A stretch of DNA of 64,000 nt, taken from assembly GCA_021495925.1 (NCBI GenBank), contig JAKEKT010000034.1, positions 62,001-126,000 of the forward strand. Reading direction: 5' to 3'. Of this stretch, positions 44,946-57,829 are shown piece by piece. The DNA is from Diplodia intermedia (lineage: Eukaryota > Ascomycota > Dothideomycetes > Botryosphaeriales > Botryosphaeriaceae). The notes under the pieces were generated by a model, which was not told the origin of the DNA, did not search any database, and was given only the letters and a program-made list of their open reading frames with translations. A program made the position numbers and the translations under genes. Each line of letters opens with the position of its first letter. Position 1 is the stretch's first letter.

Positions 44946-45325
44946 GTTTGCGGTATTGGGCGGAAATGGTTGGGGTGGTGAGCAGGCGGGTTGGTGGATG
45001 ATGATGATGATGTCGGAGCTTCCATTGCGGCGAAAGCTGCTGAATGAAATCTCTCGTCGGTCAGTCGGGGCTTGCAAGTCTTGGCGCGCGACACTGGCGC
45101 GCGCCGGCCGCGGCTGCTCTCTCGCCCTTTCGACTTCAAACAACCACCGCAACCCAATCATTCCAACACACACAAAGCCCGTCACAACAATTTCCAATCC
45201 ACCAAACGTTCGCTTCATCGGAAGCTTCGCGTCTGCCACCGTCACCCCCAAAACTACGACGACGACCGCGCGCGGGAAAAAAAAGGACAAACACACCACC
45301 ACCACCACCAGCAAACCCGCGAACG
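44946..45325. promoter_or_regulatory. Bidirectional promoter, TOM5 / IWS1
   Basis: 380 bp between divergent start codons. It includes a short ATG/GAT repeat (44997-45012) and a CA/CAC-rich leader just before IWS1 (45130-45320). Confidence 0.55.
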
Positions 45326-46922
45326 ATGGAGGATCCGGAAATCACAAACTCGCCGCCCGACCCCAGCACGCTGCCGGAGGCGGGCAACGACGCGGGCGAG
45401 CCGGTGCGGCCCGAGATCGACTCGGAGCACGCGACGCCGAACCCGTCGACGGCGGCGCCGACGCAGGACATGGAGCTGACGGAGGCGGGCCAGGGGGAGG
45501 GCTCGGCCGACGCCGAGGACAGAGGCGACAACGACGCCGACGCCGACGGTCCCCTGTCGGACGCGGAATCGGACCTGTCGGACCTGGACGAGGCGCAGTT
45601 CGAGGAGTTCGACCCCAACGCCGTCGCGCTCGAGGACCACCCGGCCATCGCCGTCGACGAGAGCAACGTGAATCTGATCGGCGTGCACAAGCGCAAGCGC
45701 GCGGCGGGCGACGCCGAGGCGGGTGGGGAGGGAGGCGGCGCCGCCGGCAAGAAGAAGAAGAAGAGGGAGGGCAGGCGCGATAAGCCGAAGAAGAGTCGGA
45801 AGAGGAGGGGCGAGGACGGCGATGCGGGGCTGAGCGGCGCGGAGGATGGTGGTGGCGGTGCGGTGCTGGGCGAGCGCAAGTCCAGGCGCGCGCCGAGGAG
45901 CAGGCCGGAGCCGTTGGAGGAGGATTGGGAGAACTTGACGCCGAGTGAGAGGCGGAGGAAGGCGCTGGATGCGAAGATGGACGAGGCGCTGAAGGGCGGC
46001 AAGAAGAAGTCGAGGAAGCAGCAGGGCATTGTGAGTTTGCTGTCTTTTTTTTTTTCGCTATGCCGTCGTGGTCGTTCGAGCTAACTGTGCGGAAAGGACC
46101 TTGAAGCCCAGGCCGATGCGGAGATCGAGGACATGCGCCGTCGCATGACGGAAGCCGCGCAAGCTGACAACGAAGGCCGTGAGCGTGGCGAGCCTGCCAT
46201 CCACAAATTGAAGCTGCTTCCCGAGGTTGTGGCTCTGCTCAACCGCAACAACCTCCAGAACAACCTTGTCGACCCGGACATCAATCTCCTGCAAGCCGTG
46301 CGGTTCTTCCTCGAACCCCTCAACGACGGGAGCATGCCGGCATACAACATCCAGCGCGAGCTCTTCACGGTGCTGGGCAAGCTCCCCATCACGAAAGACT
46401 CGCTCGTCGCCAGCGGCATCGGCAAGGTCATCAACTTCTACACCAAGAGCCCCCGCGTCGAGGGCACCATGAAGAGGCAGGCGGAGAAGCTGATCGGAGA
46501 GTGGACGCGTCCGATCCTCAAGCGGACCGACGACTACCGCAAGAAGGAGGTGGCCGAAGCCCACTACGATCCCATGTACGTTTTCCGGCCCTCATTCCCT
46601 CCTTTCCCCTACAGTTCCTTCAAACAAAGAAAGGCAAAGACAACTGACACTCTCAACCATTTACAGGCGCCTCCCCGACCGCACCGCCGCGTCCAAGGCG
46701 GCCGCCTCGCAGCAAGCGGCCGCCGAACGCCGCGCAAAGGCGCTGGCGCCCCCGAGCTTCATGAACCGCGCCCGCCAGGAGGGCCAGCTGCGCACGTACA
46801 CGGTCGCGCCCCGCAGCAACGTCGTCGCCAACGCGGCGCCGGTCAAGAGCATCGGCCAGACGGACGCCGCCCGCCGCCTCAAGCTGGGCCGCGCCGGCGG
46901 CAAGCGTGGCGGTGGCGGCTGA
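45326..46922 (+). CDS. IWS1: Transcription elongation factor Iws1 (Spn1)
   Basis: Three exons: 45326-46030, 46097-46575 and 46667-46922 (479 aa). The N-terminal ~200 residues are acidic and then strongly basic (LSDAESDLSDLDEAQFEEFD; KKKKKREGRRDKPKKSRKRR), the disordered arm that in yeast and human contacts partners and histones. The conserved core spans ~236-400: MRRRMTEAAQADNEGRERGE, IHKLKLLPEVVALLNRNNLQ, ELFTVLGKLPITKDSLVASG, IGKVINFYTKSP, ending with EKLIGEWTRPILKR. This is the TFIIS N-terminal-like (TND) fold of Iws1. Iws1 binds Spt6 and elongating Pol II. The C-terminal tail (RRLKLGRAGGKR) is typical of the family. Introns 1 and 2 have GTGAGT and GTACGT donors and CTAAC/CTGAC branch sites. 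Confidence 0.94.
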
Positions 46923-47629
46923 GCGTTGTTTCTTTCTTTCTGGACGATTTTCTTTTCCGTGGAGCTGTGGGGCGGGGCAATCGAGGCGTCTTCATTCTTC
47001 TTCTTCTTGCAGGGGGTTTGCTGCATCTTTCGGGGATGGGGATGGGGATGGGGAATTACTGGAGAGAACGACGTGCGTATGTCTCGGGAAAAAGCGGTTC
47101 GAACGAAGCACAAATTCCGGTGGATGGTGGATGGTGGTGGATGGAGGCGGGGGCGAGGGGGGTAGGCGAGTGGCGAGCGTCTCCCGGTCTTTTTTTTTTT
47201 TCTCTTCGATCATCTTTCTTCCCCCCCTTTTCTTGGGAGGGAGGGTCGGTCGGTCACTCTGTCTCTCTCTCTCATTCTCGCGCCCGCCCACCACCACCAC
47301 CACCACCCTCGAAGAAATTTCATTGGCGTTGTCGTTCACCCCGAATCCCAAATCGCAAATCCCCCGAGCACTATCCCCGGTCGAAGAGACAGGGTCACAT
47401 CAAAGAGGTAGGTGGTTCAAATGGAATAACAAAAAGAAAATCGATACCTTGTAATATATCATACTTTGGATGGCTTTTTTCTTTTATTTTTTTGCTGGCT
47501 ATCTTTATTGGCATTTGGGGGCGGGGGCGGGAATAAAAGTACGTACGTACGGACGTACAAGGACAAGCCCGGACGCGAGGAGGTGGTTGGGGATTTCATG
47601 GAGCAGTCACGAATGAAGATTTCCACATC

Positions 47630-47672
47630 CTACCTACCTACCTACCTACCTACCTACCTACCTACCTACCTA
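47630..47672. repeat. CTAC tetranucleotide microsatellite
   Basis: About ten uninterrupted CTAC units. Confidence 0.95.
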
Positions 47673-47873
47673 TCGACCTATCGCCGACCAAACAATACGT
47701 TTACCTTTTCTTTCTTTCTTTTTTTTACTCTATTTCTCCCTGAGCCTCGTGGCCTTTCCCGAGCCTTGGCTACATTTGCTTTTTGCCCCGCTTCGCGATT
47801 TCCCGAGAGAGCCGGGATGGGGACAATACACAAGATCCCGGCAGGTACGGTACGGGGCGCGCCACGGCGTGTG

Positions 47874-47910
47874 GAAGAAGAAGCAGAAGAAGAAGAAGAA
47901 GAAGAAAATG
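47874..47910. repeat. GAA trinucleotide microsatellite
   Basis: Imperfect GAA run with a single GCA interruption. Confidence 0.9.
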
Positions 47911-48270
47911 CCATTCCATGCCATGCAGATGCAAATGCAAATGCAAGCGCCACGAAAAAAAAAAAAAGAAAGCCTCCACCCCCCATCCGAAACGAAGCAA
48001 GGGAGGAGAAGGAACAAATTGGGTCGGGGTGCCGCGTGGACATCATCATCGTCGTGGAATGCATGTGTCAGCGAGCGCGCCGCAGGGAGAAGGAAAATGG
48101 GAATGTGGATTGCTGCTCGGTTCATGCATGCATGCATGCGGGGACCGGGGGATGATGGATGGGTGGTGGACGCACGCACGCACGCAGTCGGGAGGGGCTT
48201 GCCGGGGGGTTGGGGGGTTGGGGGTTTGGTTGGTTGGTGGTGCTTGTTTTCTTCTTCTCCTTCTTCTTCC

Positions 48271-48306
<36 letters not shown>
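48271..48306. repeat. TGT trinucleotide microsatellite
   Basis: About twelve TGT units, preceded by a CTT-rich tract (48250-48270). Confidence 0.95.
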
Positions 48307-51300
48307 GGCTTGTTGTGGCTTTGCGTTGCTTTTTGTTGCTTGCTTTTTATTTGGGGGGTGGAGGCTGAATTGGGAGAGGGAAGAAAGAGTACGATGGGGA
48401 GGGGGAGGTGGCGGTCGGAGACTCGTGGGTATTCGAGCTCTCCCCGAGTAGAGGTGGTGGTGGCGGCGGGGATACTCTAGGGAGTTGGTTGCTTTTGCGG
48501 GATGATGGAGAGTTCGTAGGGGGATTGCGATTTTCTACGGTTTTTCCTTGATGGTTTCGGAGACGTTCGCCGGGGACTGACTGGATGCTTCCTTCTTCTG
48601 AATCTGAATCTGAATCTGAACCTGAGCACCCAGGCGGAGCTTATGACGTCAATATGCACCTGTCAGTTCCATGCCCGGTTCATTGTATAGGTGACCAGCC
48701 CGCATGGCGTTGTCTTTCCTCGGGTGCCGTTGCCAATGCTCTGCTCCTCACATCGGCCGGACATTGGTTGGATCGAGTACAAGACCATGATCAGATGGAC
48801 AGTCTGAAAGCAGCGGCAGTATGCAAGTCTGTATGTCACTAGCCGATTGGCGGGTAGTTCCGGGGGAGCTGAGGGAATGGATAGTCACGTTGCCTGCGCG
48901 TTGCCGACGGATCAGGGGCGAGGGAAAGATGTCATTGTAGACGTTGCCTACTCTACCGACTCTGGTCTTGTGGAGAAGTGCAGAGCTTTTCTTTCTACGA
49001 TACGTGTATTTCGTTCTGATCGGAAGTGATCATACTCGTGCATTGCGAGGGGAGGTGACTCACAACCACCCCAACAGACCGACTCCACACAAACGTGACT
49101 ATACACCTATACATACACGGTGAATTCCGTCTCGTAATCGGTCACGGCCTTGTTTTTCGTATACACTGTTCGTACGTAAACGCACATGCCCTGCCTCGGA
49201 GTGAGACAAAAAGGCCGTGTGCGAAGCTCAGACAGCAGTCCAGACCACACGGAACCACCAAAACGTATCCATCCTCTCCAACTCGTTCCCAAGGGACACT
49301 CCACCCTTCACCGTTTGGGCAGCGCAAACCAACGCGAAGATGTTCGTGGTACTCTCTCTTTCAGATTGTAGCTCCAATTTCCTAGTAGGTAGATTGCAAC
49401 ACACTCCCGTGGAACCCGCCTACAAGGGTATGTAGGGTCCAATGTAACCCCGGGACGTGGCCCCCAATAAGACCCCCGGAAGTAAACCGAACGAATGACG
49501 GATAATCTCACCACGCGGACATCCAAGCACCTCGGTCTGATTGAGTCGGACCCCTGTCCGCAACCGTTGCATGTTTGTTTCAGGAACCTTTTTTTTCGGG
49601 CCCCCGCCCCAGCACGCGCAATTTCCGGGTAATTCGAGCGTGGTTAGTTATTATTATTAGAGCAGCCAAGCGGACGAAAAAGCACGGGGGAGGGAGGGGC
49701 GGCGGGACCAAACCATGGAAATGACAGTCTGCCGTTTCGGCATTTGGAATCATGGTTGACGGGCGGGTCTAGCCGGCTAGCCTCGTCCACTGTTGCTGTT
49801 GCTGTTGGACGGAGGAAGTGCACAGCCACGACAAGGATGCGTGAGTTGAGTCGGGCTGTGAGAGGTGGAGGTGGTCATTACAGATTGTTGGGGCGGGAGG
49901 CAGCAGCGGAAGCAGCCAACGCAAAGCCGCCCGGTCAGCAAAAAAGATGAGTCGAATGGATTGGGCTGACGAGCTGGTTGGCTGGGTGGCTGTCCGGCCT
50001 GGCTGGCCTCCGGGGGCTGGACCGGTTTTGTTGGAGCCTGCGATCCTACAAGGCTTTTCTTGACGAAGGCGAGGATCATGGTGGTGGGACGGCGGACAAG
50101 GCAGCCGCGCCAAGCACATCTCTCTGGGGCAAAGGCGGAAAAAAAGGCCTTGCAAAGTGCAGCAACTTTCGTCAGAGCACCTGGTCGAATGCGAAACCCT
50201 GAACCCGCAACTGGGAGAGCCTTGACCTTGAAGTGGAAGTGAGTGAGCCCCGAACAGGGCAAAGCGGGCAGCTTTTGCCCCTCGGTTTCCAGGAATGCTC
50301 CCCTACCCGCCATGCACGAAGCCGTCAACTACCACCTACCACTGAGCAAAAAACCTGCTTCGAGCCGTCCCACCCCCTCAAGCCCTCTCACCATCTTCTT
50401 GGCCCCAGCATTCCGGTTCCATACGTACATACGTGAGCACGCACATCCTTTTGACGTGCGCGCGCGCATCGCATGCAAGCAGCAACATCTATAAGCACGG
50501 CGAGACAGGGGCGAGGTGGAGCGGCACGCAGACGCACGGCATATGCAGGCCTGCACACCACACTTCATCTGGCCCCCCCCTTCCCAAGCTGCTGCGGGTG
50601 CAAGCATGGATATGCACTGTTTGTGGCATCCCCACCCTAACCGCAACCGCGGTTCCTGGCTAGAGGAAAGGCTTGAGAGAGCCGATCTAGAGCCCGCGTC
50701 TGCATGCGCATCTGTGTATGCGCGCGCCGTGGATGGGTTCGAGAGGTGTGCGGCCACACGGCGCTGTACGACCACGCTCTTGCTCGTTTAAACCCACGCC
50801 GTGCGTCGGGCCCCCGTTGCATACTGATTGTTTTGTGATCCGCGCGGGAAGCTGTGTCTTTTAATGTCGACATGGGCCCGGAGGACGGTAGTTTTTATTG
50901 CGGAAAGAACTAGATGAGAAACATGCCCAGGACTCTACAAACACTTGTTCCGCTTGATCCGGGTAGTGCGGATGGTGTGGAGAGAAACTTTTGACCTGCA
51001 TTTGCGATCTGTCGAGTGCATCTGAAAAGTCAATCTGGCCCTTATCTCGATCTGCTCTGCAGTGTGCCGCAGTCAAAATGCTGGAAAACCTAGTCAGCTG
51101 CGCAGTCAACGCAGGTAAGCAACGGAATCCCGGGTTTTCTTTGGCGATGGAGATGAGATGAAGACGAGGCAGCTGATGATTTACCAGTGGCACCGGCTGC
51201 CCCAGATTTGGTGAAGCAGGTAACGGCAGCAGACGACTGTCTGTCTAAGACAAGCAGAAGAACATGGCTTGCCCGCTTAAGCAATGACCGCGGGGCGTTG

Positions 51301-54300
51301 AGACTGTCCTCTGCCGCAGGCTACAACATGCAGGGGCCCGGGGAACGTTGTGGGGATGCGGAGGGAGCCGTTGGAGAGACACTCGTGCGCATTCACGACC
51401 AAGAGGTGTGCTTAATGTACGCGATTTTATCGTCAATTGATCGACCTGCCTACAGCCACCGTCCCCGGGAGTGCAACGGCACCGCCTCGCACTAGACGAA
51501 GGTGCGAGAGGTACAAGACCCGGGAACCGGGTCTGCGGGGAGACGGATGACTGAAAAAGGCTTTTGCCGCTGCAGGAGCTTGTGGGGGATTACGTTGCCC
51601 AAAGGCAGACCTGTGCAGATGACCGGATAGCAGATAGGGTTTGCGGGAGGCCCGGATTCCCATGCAGGAGAAGGCATGCAGTGCAACGCATGCTGTGTGA
51701 GATAGAGACACCACAACACGAGACTCGTTAACGGCGTGCAGAGGCAATACACGCTCACTGAACGGAGCCGGGACGACTGGGCGGCCCATGGCTCCGAGTG
51801 GCGTAAATCCGTGAGAAGATAATGGCGGCGGTAGAAAAGGCTATTACGTAGACTCACCGTGAAAATTTTTCACTGAATCATCAGAGCTCCCGGACGAGTC
51901 AAACGTTGGGCCAGCCAGACAGCGAAAGAGGCGCTGAAGAGCCCAACTCGCTCGCATCTCGTCGCGGACGTCTGTGCCGCGCTGGTGGCGACTGGCCGTC
52001 ACAGATCGTCGGCCGGAGGCTAGAGGCTGTTCCCTGAGGCTGCAGCGGGAGAGCAACGGGAGCGCATCGATAGCGCAGAACCGCGCCCGCGGCCCCACAG
52101 CGCGCCAAACTCAGGCCTCCTGTCGCTTAAGCCTCGTTGTGCCCTTGCGAATCTTATTATGACGTGCATTGGTGTCGTGTCGCGACCGCTGCAGTCCTGC
52201 TGCGCCGACCTCAGGTGTTGACTTCTCAACCACCTGCTGTCCCCCCCCCCGCCTGAAGGCTGCACAGCCCGTCATCTGAAAGGGCCCTGGTGTGTCTGCG
52301 ACCGACAGTCTTGCGAGAAGGCCCGGTAACCGCACTCTCGAGGACGGCCAGGACGATAAGTGCTGAAACAAAATGTCTCGAGGGGCGGCGTGTGTGCTCC
52401 AATTGCATTCCGGCAGTCCAGATCGAGGTCGCAGTAACGGCCGACCGTCTTGAATCCGTGGTGCTGCGCAGAGAATCTGCAGCTCGCGGGCCGGGAAGAC
52501 GCGTAGACGCACCATGTGGCTGCGGATATCACGAGCCGCGCTGTGTGCTCCCAGCCACCGAACGGCCGCGCGCGCCGCACATCCAGCTCGCAACACGAAC
52601 ACCTTCTGAAACCGCGTTCCCGTAGAGGAGGGTTGGGAATAGCGAGGACGCGGACTGGACGGGAGTTTTGAGACACGACCAGCCCGTTCGGACAGAAACG
52701 GCAGCAAGGGAAAAGCGGCGCTGGAGCCGACGCAGCCGCGCGCAATTGACGAACAGGAAGAATGGACGCAAATGCCGAATGATACCTGCCAGTGATCATC
52801 TGCACGACGGCCGCGAACGCCCGCTGATAGAGAAGGTGTAGAGCGACCCCGCCTAATAAGCCGCAGCACGCGCGAAGTGGGCATGCAGGGTCCCATGGAT
52901 CGTCTCTGCAGGGCCTCTGGGTGACAGGCAAAGGTAGCGCGCCTGCCCGGGTTGGGCTGCGGGGCCTATCACCGGCAGCTTATCTGCCCGTCCAAGGGAT
53001 CGGCCCCCTCAACAGACTGGTGGCTTTCGCGCTGGGCCAGATGGGATGCGACGGCGGGCCGGAGCACGTCGATCGATGGCGTGCATGGCGGCCGCCCAAG
53101 CCGCCCGTCGCGCAGCAATTGCAAGGGCAGCGACGCGGCGTGACTGCCTGTAGCGGAGTGGGATGGTGCGGAGGAGGCAGGCGGGCGGCAGGGATCGCGG
53201 ACTGATGAGCGGTGTGGGGGAGCGGCGGGTAGATGACCTCGAGATAGGAGCCGCTTGCCGGGTAGCGCTGGTGGGCTCTCTGATCATGCGCGCGCTGGCG
53301 GTGTGGTGGAGTCGGGCGCGAGCGGGAGCCGTCGCCGTCGACGTCGCTATCGAGGTCGCTGTCGATGGAGCGAAGTTGGAGGCTGCTGGCGACGGAGCGC
53401 GGCGGTGCTGACCTCAGCCCGACGATGGAGGGGTCGGTGGCTCGCCCGCAGGGCCCTGTGCGCTCCACAGCTTCGCGCCGGGCCATCATCCGGCAGCCCT
53501 GGTCGCGTATCGATAGCGATAAGGATGGCATTGTCAACCACCATAACATTAAAAGATTGCTTCTAAAGGAATGCACGACTTCCCTGTCCCATGATTGTGT
53601 TGCGAGGGTGTGCGTGCCCGGCTGTCAGGTGCGGGCGCTGTCTCAGGCGCTTTCACATGCGCGCGCCGCCGTGTCCACGAGAGCACCCCCGGCCCCCCCA
53701 GATACGGAGCGGTCTGGCTAGCGGCCGTCAGATGGCAGCCTTCGCGCCGCCTATGATGCAATTGACCAAGCAGCCTCGCGCGCGCGCCGGCCAGGGACCG
53801 CCAGGCCCAAGGCCCAAGGCCGCAGTCCGCCGCGTGGCTGGTGGCGGCGCCGGTCGGGGATGCAGGAGGGCGAGGTGTCACCAGATCAGCCATTGGAGCT
53901 GCGCTGACGATGGAGATTGGAGATAGCGGCGCCGACCGGGGGGCGAGCGCAGCGGACTTACTGTCGACTGACAGCCCACGCCGGGCGGTCGTCGGCCGGC
54001 TGCTAGACATTGCGCGATGTGGGCTCGTCAATGGCTGCCCTGCGGCGCGATATCCGACGCAAAGCGGGTGCAGCAGGCATTGACGTTGCGCGCGGCGGAC
54101 TGAGCGCGGCGGGCGCCGTGTCGCCGCTGGCCTGCCTGCTTGCTTTGTCCTGCGACACGTGTACGGGCGCAGGCAATGCCAGCGCCGGACAATGGGCGTC
54201 TCGTCGAGCAGCGCTGCGTCACCGCGGCCAACAATGGCGCTTGGCTGCTGGCCCCCCACCTGCGCGCGCAAATGCGAGCGCAGCCAGCAGCAGCAGGCGC

Positions 54301-55253
54301 GATATGCGTAGCACCCGCCCGGCGACGGGCTGGCGCTTGGCCGCGATAGGCATGGCGCCGAACCCTGGGCCTGACTCATTCGCGCTCACTGCGAACCTCC
54401 CATCACCTGCTCCAAACGCCGCCCGCAAGAGCACGCCAGGTATCCAGAGCTGCGCGGCGCAGAAGCCGCCAGCAGCATGTCCCAGCACCGGGCCGCCCTA
54501 TCAGCGCCGGCCCAGCGCCCAACGCACTGCCACACCTCCGGCGCTTCTCTCCTGTTCGCCCGCCTTCCTGTATCATGCTGACGAATGGCCAGCCCGCTCA
54601 CCTCAGGCCGCTGAGAAGCGCGCGAGTGTGCCTGATGATACTCGGAGCTAACCAGCCCTGCCAGCAACTGACACCTGCGATCTGCCGCCTTGTCGCAGCC
54701 CGCCCTTGCGGCGCCGCCCACCAGGCTCTTTGTCCCATTGTGCGAGCCCGCGCTGCGCCTGATTAGAAACCAGTCATCTGCCCTCTTCACTCACCCTGCT
54801 CCCAGACACAGCCCTCTTTGGTCGTGGTTCATAAAGCACGCCTTTGTCCGCGCCCCACGGCGCCCCAAAGGTCCCCCATTTCCGAACCACGGTTCTCGCC
54901 CGGCAGTCCCAGTCGCTACGGCCAGCTGCCCTCACACTGCGCGCCCGACTGCCCCAGGCAATAAATTCCCAGTTCTGCCTGCTGTGCCAATCTGACCGGC
55001 GCAACGCCCCCCAGTGCACTGCCATTGGCTGCTCCGCGCTTGTCACGTCTTACGCTCAGACTCGCATCTATTCATAAAGCAGCCTATTGTCCGCCTCGCC
55101 ACCCCAGCCCGACCGCTGCCAGAACAACGCAACACGCTCGACACCTCAGCGCAACCCTTCCAGCACCTTCCCCTGCAGCCTAGGCTGCCTCTTAAACCGG
55201 CGAACGCCCCCAATTCTCTGCCTCGCCCCCCAATCCCACTCTTGCACGCGACA

Positions 55254-56411
55254 ATGGCTTCGCAACACACGACAGCAACCCCCTCCAAGCCCGACGCCCG
55301 CTTCTCTGTCTCTTCCCTGCTCTCGCCGCCGGAGATGAAGCGCTCCGAGAGCTTTTCCAAGTCGCCCGCCGACTGCGCAATGGATGCGACGCCCGCGCCC
55401 GCGCTCGACTGCACCATCAACCGCCTCACGGTCAACTCTCTCGGCAGCAACATCCGGAGTTCCGCAAAGGGGCTGCCTCCCTCCCCGCCTGTTTCGCCCT
55501 TCGACAATCTCCACAAGGAGGACTCGCAGTGCTCGGTGGAGGAGGATACGAGCAGGGACCCGCCTCTGTTCCCGGCGTGGAGCGGTGACAAGATCGGCGC
55601 GACAACCGCGCCCCTGTTCCCTAGCGTTGGAACGACTCCTGAGCAAGAGGCTCTCATCTCAAGGCACATTGCCGAATCCAGACTGTCCAATGTCTACGAC
55701 CGACCGACCCGCGAGGAGTACCAATTGGCCATCGCCTGCAAGTCAATTGCCGTCAGCCAGTGGCGCAAGAACCCCGTCCAGTGGATGCGCAACGAGCGCG
55801 CAACCTGGAGCATGTACGGCCCCAAGAAGTCGACTCAGCGCTCGCATTTGAGGGCATTGGCCCCCGCTCCCGCCGGCGTCCGCAAGACCAAGCCCGCCGC
55901 CCCCAGACTGCCTCGCGCACCCCGGGTTACGAAGCGCACCCCCAAGGCTGCGCTGCTCGAGTCATTCGACGCAAAGCCCCCGACCCCCAAGGCACCCAAG
56001 GTCCAGGCGTCGCGAGATGACGTCGACTTCCACAAGATCCCCAATTATGCGCCACCCCTGGAGACGCTTCCCGAAGACGGCAGGAAAGCTTTGAAGGCGG
56101 AATGGAAGGGTCAGCCCCTTGACCTATCCGCCGATCCCGACCGGGGTGAACTCCACCCCTCCGAGCTTAATGTCGCTTCCACGCTCCGCCTCACGTGCGC
56201 AACCTACCTTTACAACAAGCGACGCATCTTCCAGGCCCGCGTTCGCGCTCTCCTTAGGGGCGAGGACTTCAACAAGACCAAGGCTCAGCAGGCCTGCAAG
56301 ATCGACGTCAACAAGGCCAGCAAGCTGTGGGCTGCCTACGAGAAGATTGGCTGGTTCAAGCCCATTTACTTCCAGCAGCATCTCGACAACTTCAACGACT
56401 GGGAGAACTAG
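55254..56411 (+). CDS. SWIRM-domain protein (Fun19/Laf1-like)
   Basis: A 385-residue single-exon protein. Residues 1-140 are disordered with SP/TP sites (FSVSSLLSPPEMKRS, GLPPSPPVSPF). A conserved motif follows: YDRPTREEYQLAIACKSIAV, then QWRKNPVQWMRNERATW. Residues ~259-385 form a SWIRM domain: DFHKIPNYAPPLETLP, then ELHPSELNVASTLRLTCATY and LYNKRRIFQARVRALLRGED, ending KASKLWAAYEKIGWF. SWIRM is a helical DNA/protein-binding fold found in chromatin regulators (SWI/SNF, LSD1, Rpd3/Clr6-associated factors). Yeast Fun19 and fission-yeast Laf1/Laf2 share this layout. The ATG at 55254 (GACAATGGCT context) is preferred over an in-frame ATG 80 codons upstream, whose extension is Cys/His/Pro-rich and unlike the family. 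Confidence 0.88.
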   Translation: MASQHTTATPSKPDARFSVSSLLSPPEMKRSESFSKSPADCAMDATPAPALDCTINRLTVNSLGSNIRSSAKGLPPSPPVSPFDNLHKEDSQCSVEEDTSRDPPLFPAWSGDKIGATTAPLFPSVGTTPEQEALISRHIAESRLSNVYDRPTREEYQLAIACKSIAVSQWRKNPVQWMRNERATWSMYGPKKSTQRSHLRALAPAPAGVRKTKPAAPRLPRAPRVTKRTPKAALLESFDAKPPTPKAPKVQASRDDVDFHKIPNYAPPLETLPEDGRKALKAEWKGQPLDLSADPDRGELHPSELNVASTLRLTCATYLYNKRRIFQARVRALLRGEDFNKTKAQQACKIDVNKASKLWAAYEKIGWFKPIYFQQHLDNFNDWEN

Positions 56412-57328
56412 ATGCAACGCAGTGCTTGATGCTTGCGTCGATTCGCGGGCGGATCGATCACCATGTGAAACACTTGGTCATTCAGCCTCATCGTCACCAG
56501 CCTTCGCTGCGGACCCAGGTCCGTTCGCGACTGCAGGCTTGTCGCGATTGCATTGTCGTCTTGCGCGATGTTTCGCCATATAGTCGCTCTCGTCATCTCC
56601 TATCGTTTCGTCCCGTACACTTATTGCATCGCGATCCCCTGATTGGGTCTCTCGGTTACATGGGCATTGGCCGGCGGAATTGGCGTTACTTTCGGTTTTT
56701 CAGATTATGGCTCCGTCGCATGTTGATGTGAAGCTGGAGCAATCCCTCGCATTCACATCTCTGGGTCACGAACACAGCATCTCACGACATAGGCGTTCTT
56801 CTGGGGTTTGGGTTTTTGTTTTTGGGTATCGCTCAACGCCGTCCTCGCCGCCGAGCTTGAGGTTCGGCTGTTCTCTCCCTTTGTTCAGTCATCTGTTCCG
56901 TATTTCGGTTCCCCGGCGCACTCCATCATCGTCATCGGCACTTACACTCTGATACCCCCACTACTCATACAGTAGCAGCACCCAGCATGTAGCTCGTCTT
57001 GTTTCATTGATTCCGGCCTCAACCAGCGTTCGGGATGGGTTAGCGAAGATTGATTGGGGGTCATCAAAGAAGCACTTTGAACGCCCATAGGCGGCAGTAG
57101 GAAATCGATCTTAGACATTCACCTTGTTGGCATCACCCTGAACACAGTGATCTGCACTTTTGCGTAACAAACAAAGACAGAAGGCCTGTCCATACATCAC
57201 TATGGATCGGTGGACCGGGCTCGTCTGGGGTATATCTCGGTCATCAGTGTGCCTTCTTAACGCCCAACTAGCTAGGAAGTATCGTCTTTAATTCATCATC
57301 ATCGTCATCACTCTCCAGAAAAGTAGCA
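56412..57328. other. Intergenic, no gene seen
   Basis: 0.9 kb, T-rich near 56800-56900; probably the SWIRM gene 3' region and upstream sequence of the next frame. Confidence 0.5.
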
Positions 57329-57793
57329 ATGTCCGTCACACATTCACACTGCGGCGCCGTAGTCACGATAAGACCGGTGTCCAGGGGACCGTACCACCAC
57401 CACCACCACCACCACCAGTCAACCTACCAGCAAAGGGTGGCTTCTCTGCAGCTATCCCCGCTCGAAGCAGCCAAGGTCTACTCTGTCCCGCGACAAGTAT
57501 CTCCTCATCCCAACCGCGCACAGTTGTCGTCAACATCGTCGCCAACTTCGAAGAAAGTGGTGGTGGCGGCAGCATCCGGAAAAGAAATACCCGCCACGAC
57601 TCCTCCTCACATGCATCCGTCCTTGTCGTCGTCGTCGACGACTCAGCCGCAATATTTGCCGCCGCCGCCACCAGCATCACCCCTACCACCACCGACACAG
57701 CCTCCACCTTCGATACGAACACGGGCCAATTCCATGGCCGCTGCGTTCGCCGCTCTCCCCACGAACCCGCCACCCGCTTTACCCACCGCCGCA

Positions 57794-57829
<36 letters not shown>

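Larger units (their letters stand above)
46923..55253. other. 8.3-kb stretch with no supportable gene
   Basis: From the IWS1 stop to the SWIRM gene start I find no domain-bearing frame on either strand. The left third (47.0-48.5 kb) is full of simple repeats. 49-54.7 kb is GC-rich with overlapping chance frames up to ~276 codons (for example 53549-54379 minus and 52111-52896 minus) of Cys/Arg/Pro-rich random composition. It is not AT-rich, so it does not look like RIP-degraded transposon sequence. Confidence 0.5.

Noticed and set aside
10442..46922. SET2 and IWS1 in one window as a functional elongation cluster
   Set aside because: They lie 32 kb apart with unrelated genes between; both act with elongating Pol II, but proximity looks coincidental.
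47466..48480. Three overlapping 220-240 codon plus-strand frames
   Set aside because: Built largely from microsatellites (CTAC, GAA, TGT); homopolymer peptides only.
52111..54651. Frames of 200-276 codons (52111-52896 minus, 52272-52931 minus, 53549-54379 minus, 54010-54651 plus)
   Set aside because: They overlap each other on both strands, with Cys/Arg/Ala-rich sequence lacking any family motif; best explained by high GC content.
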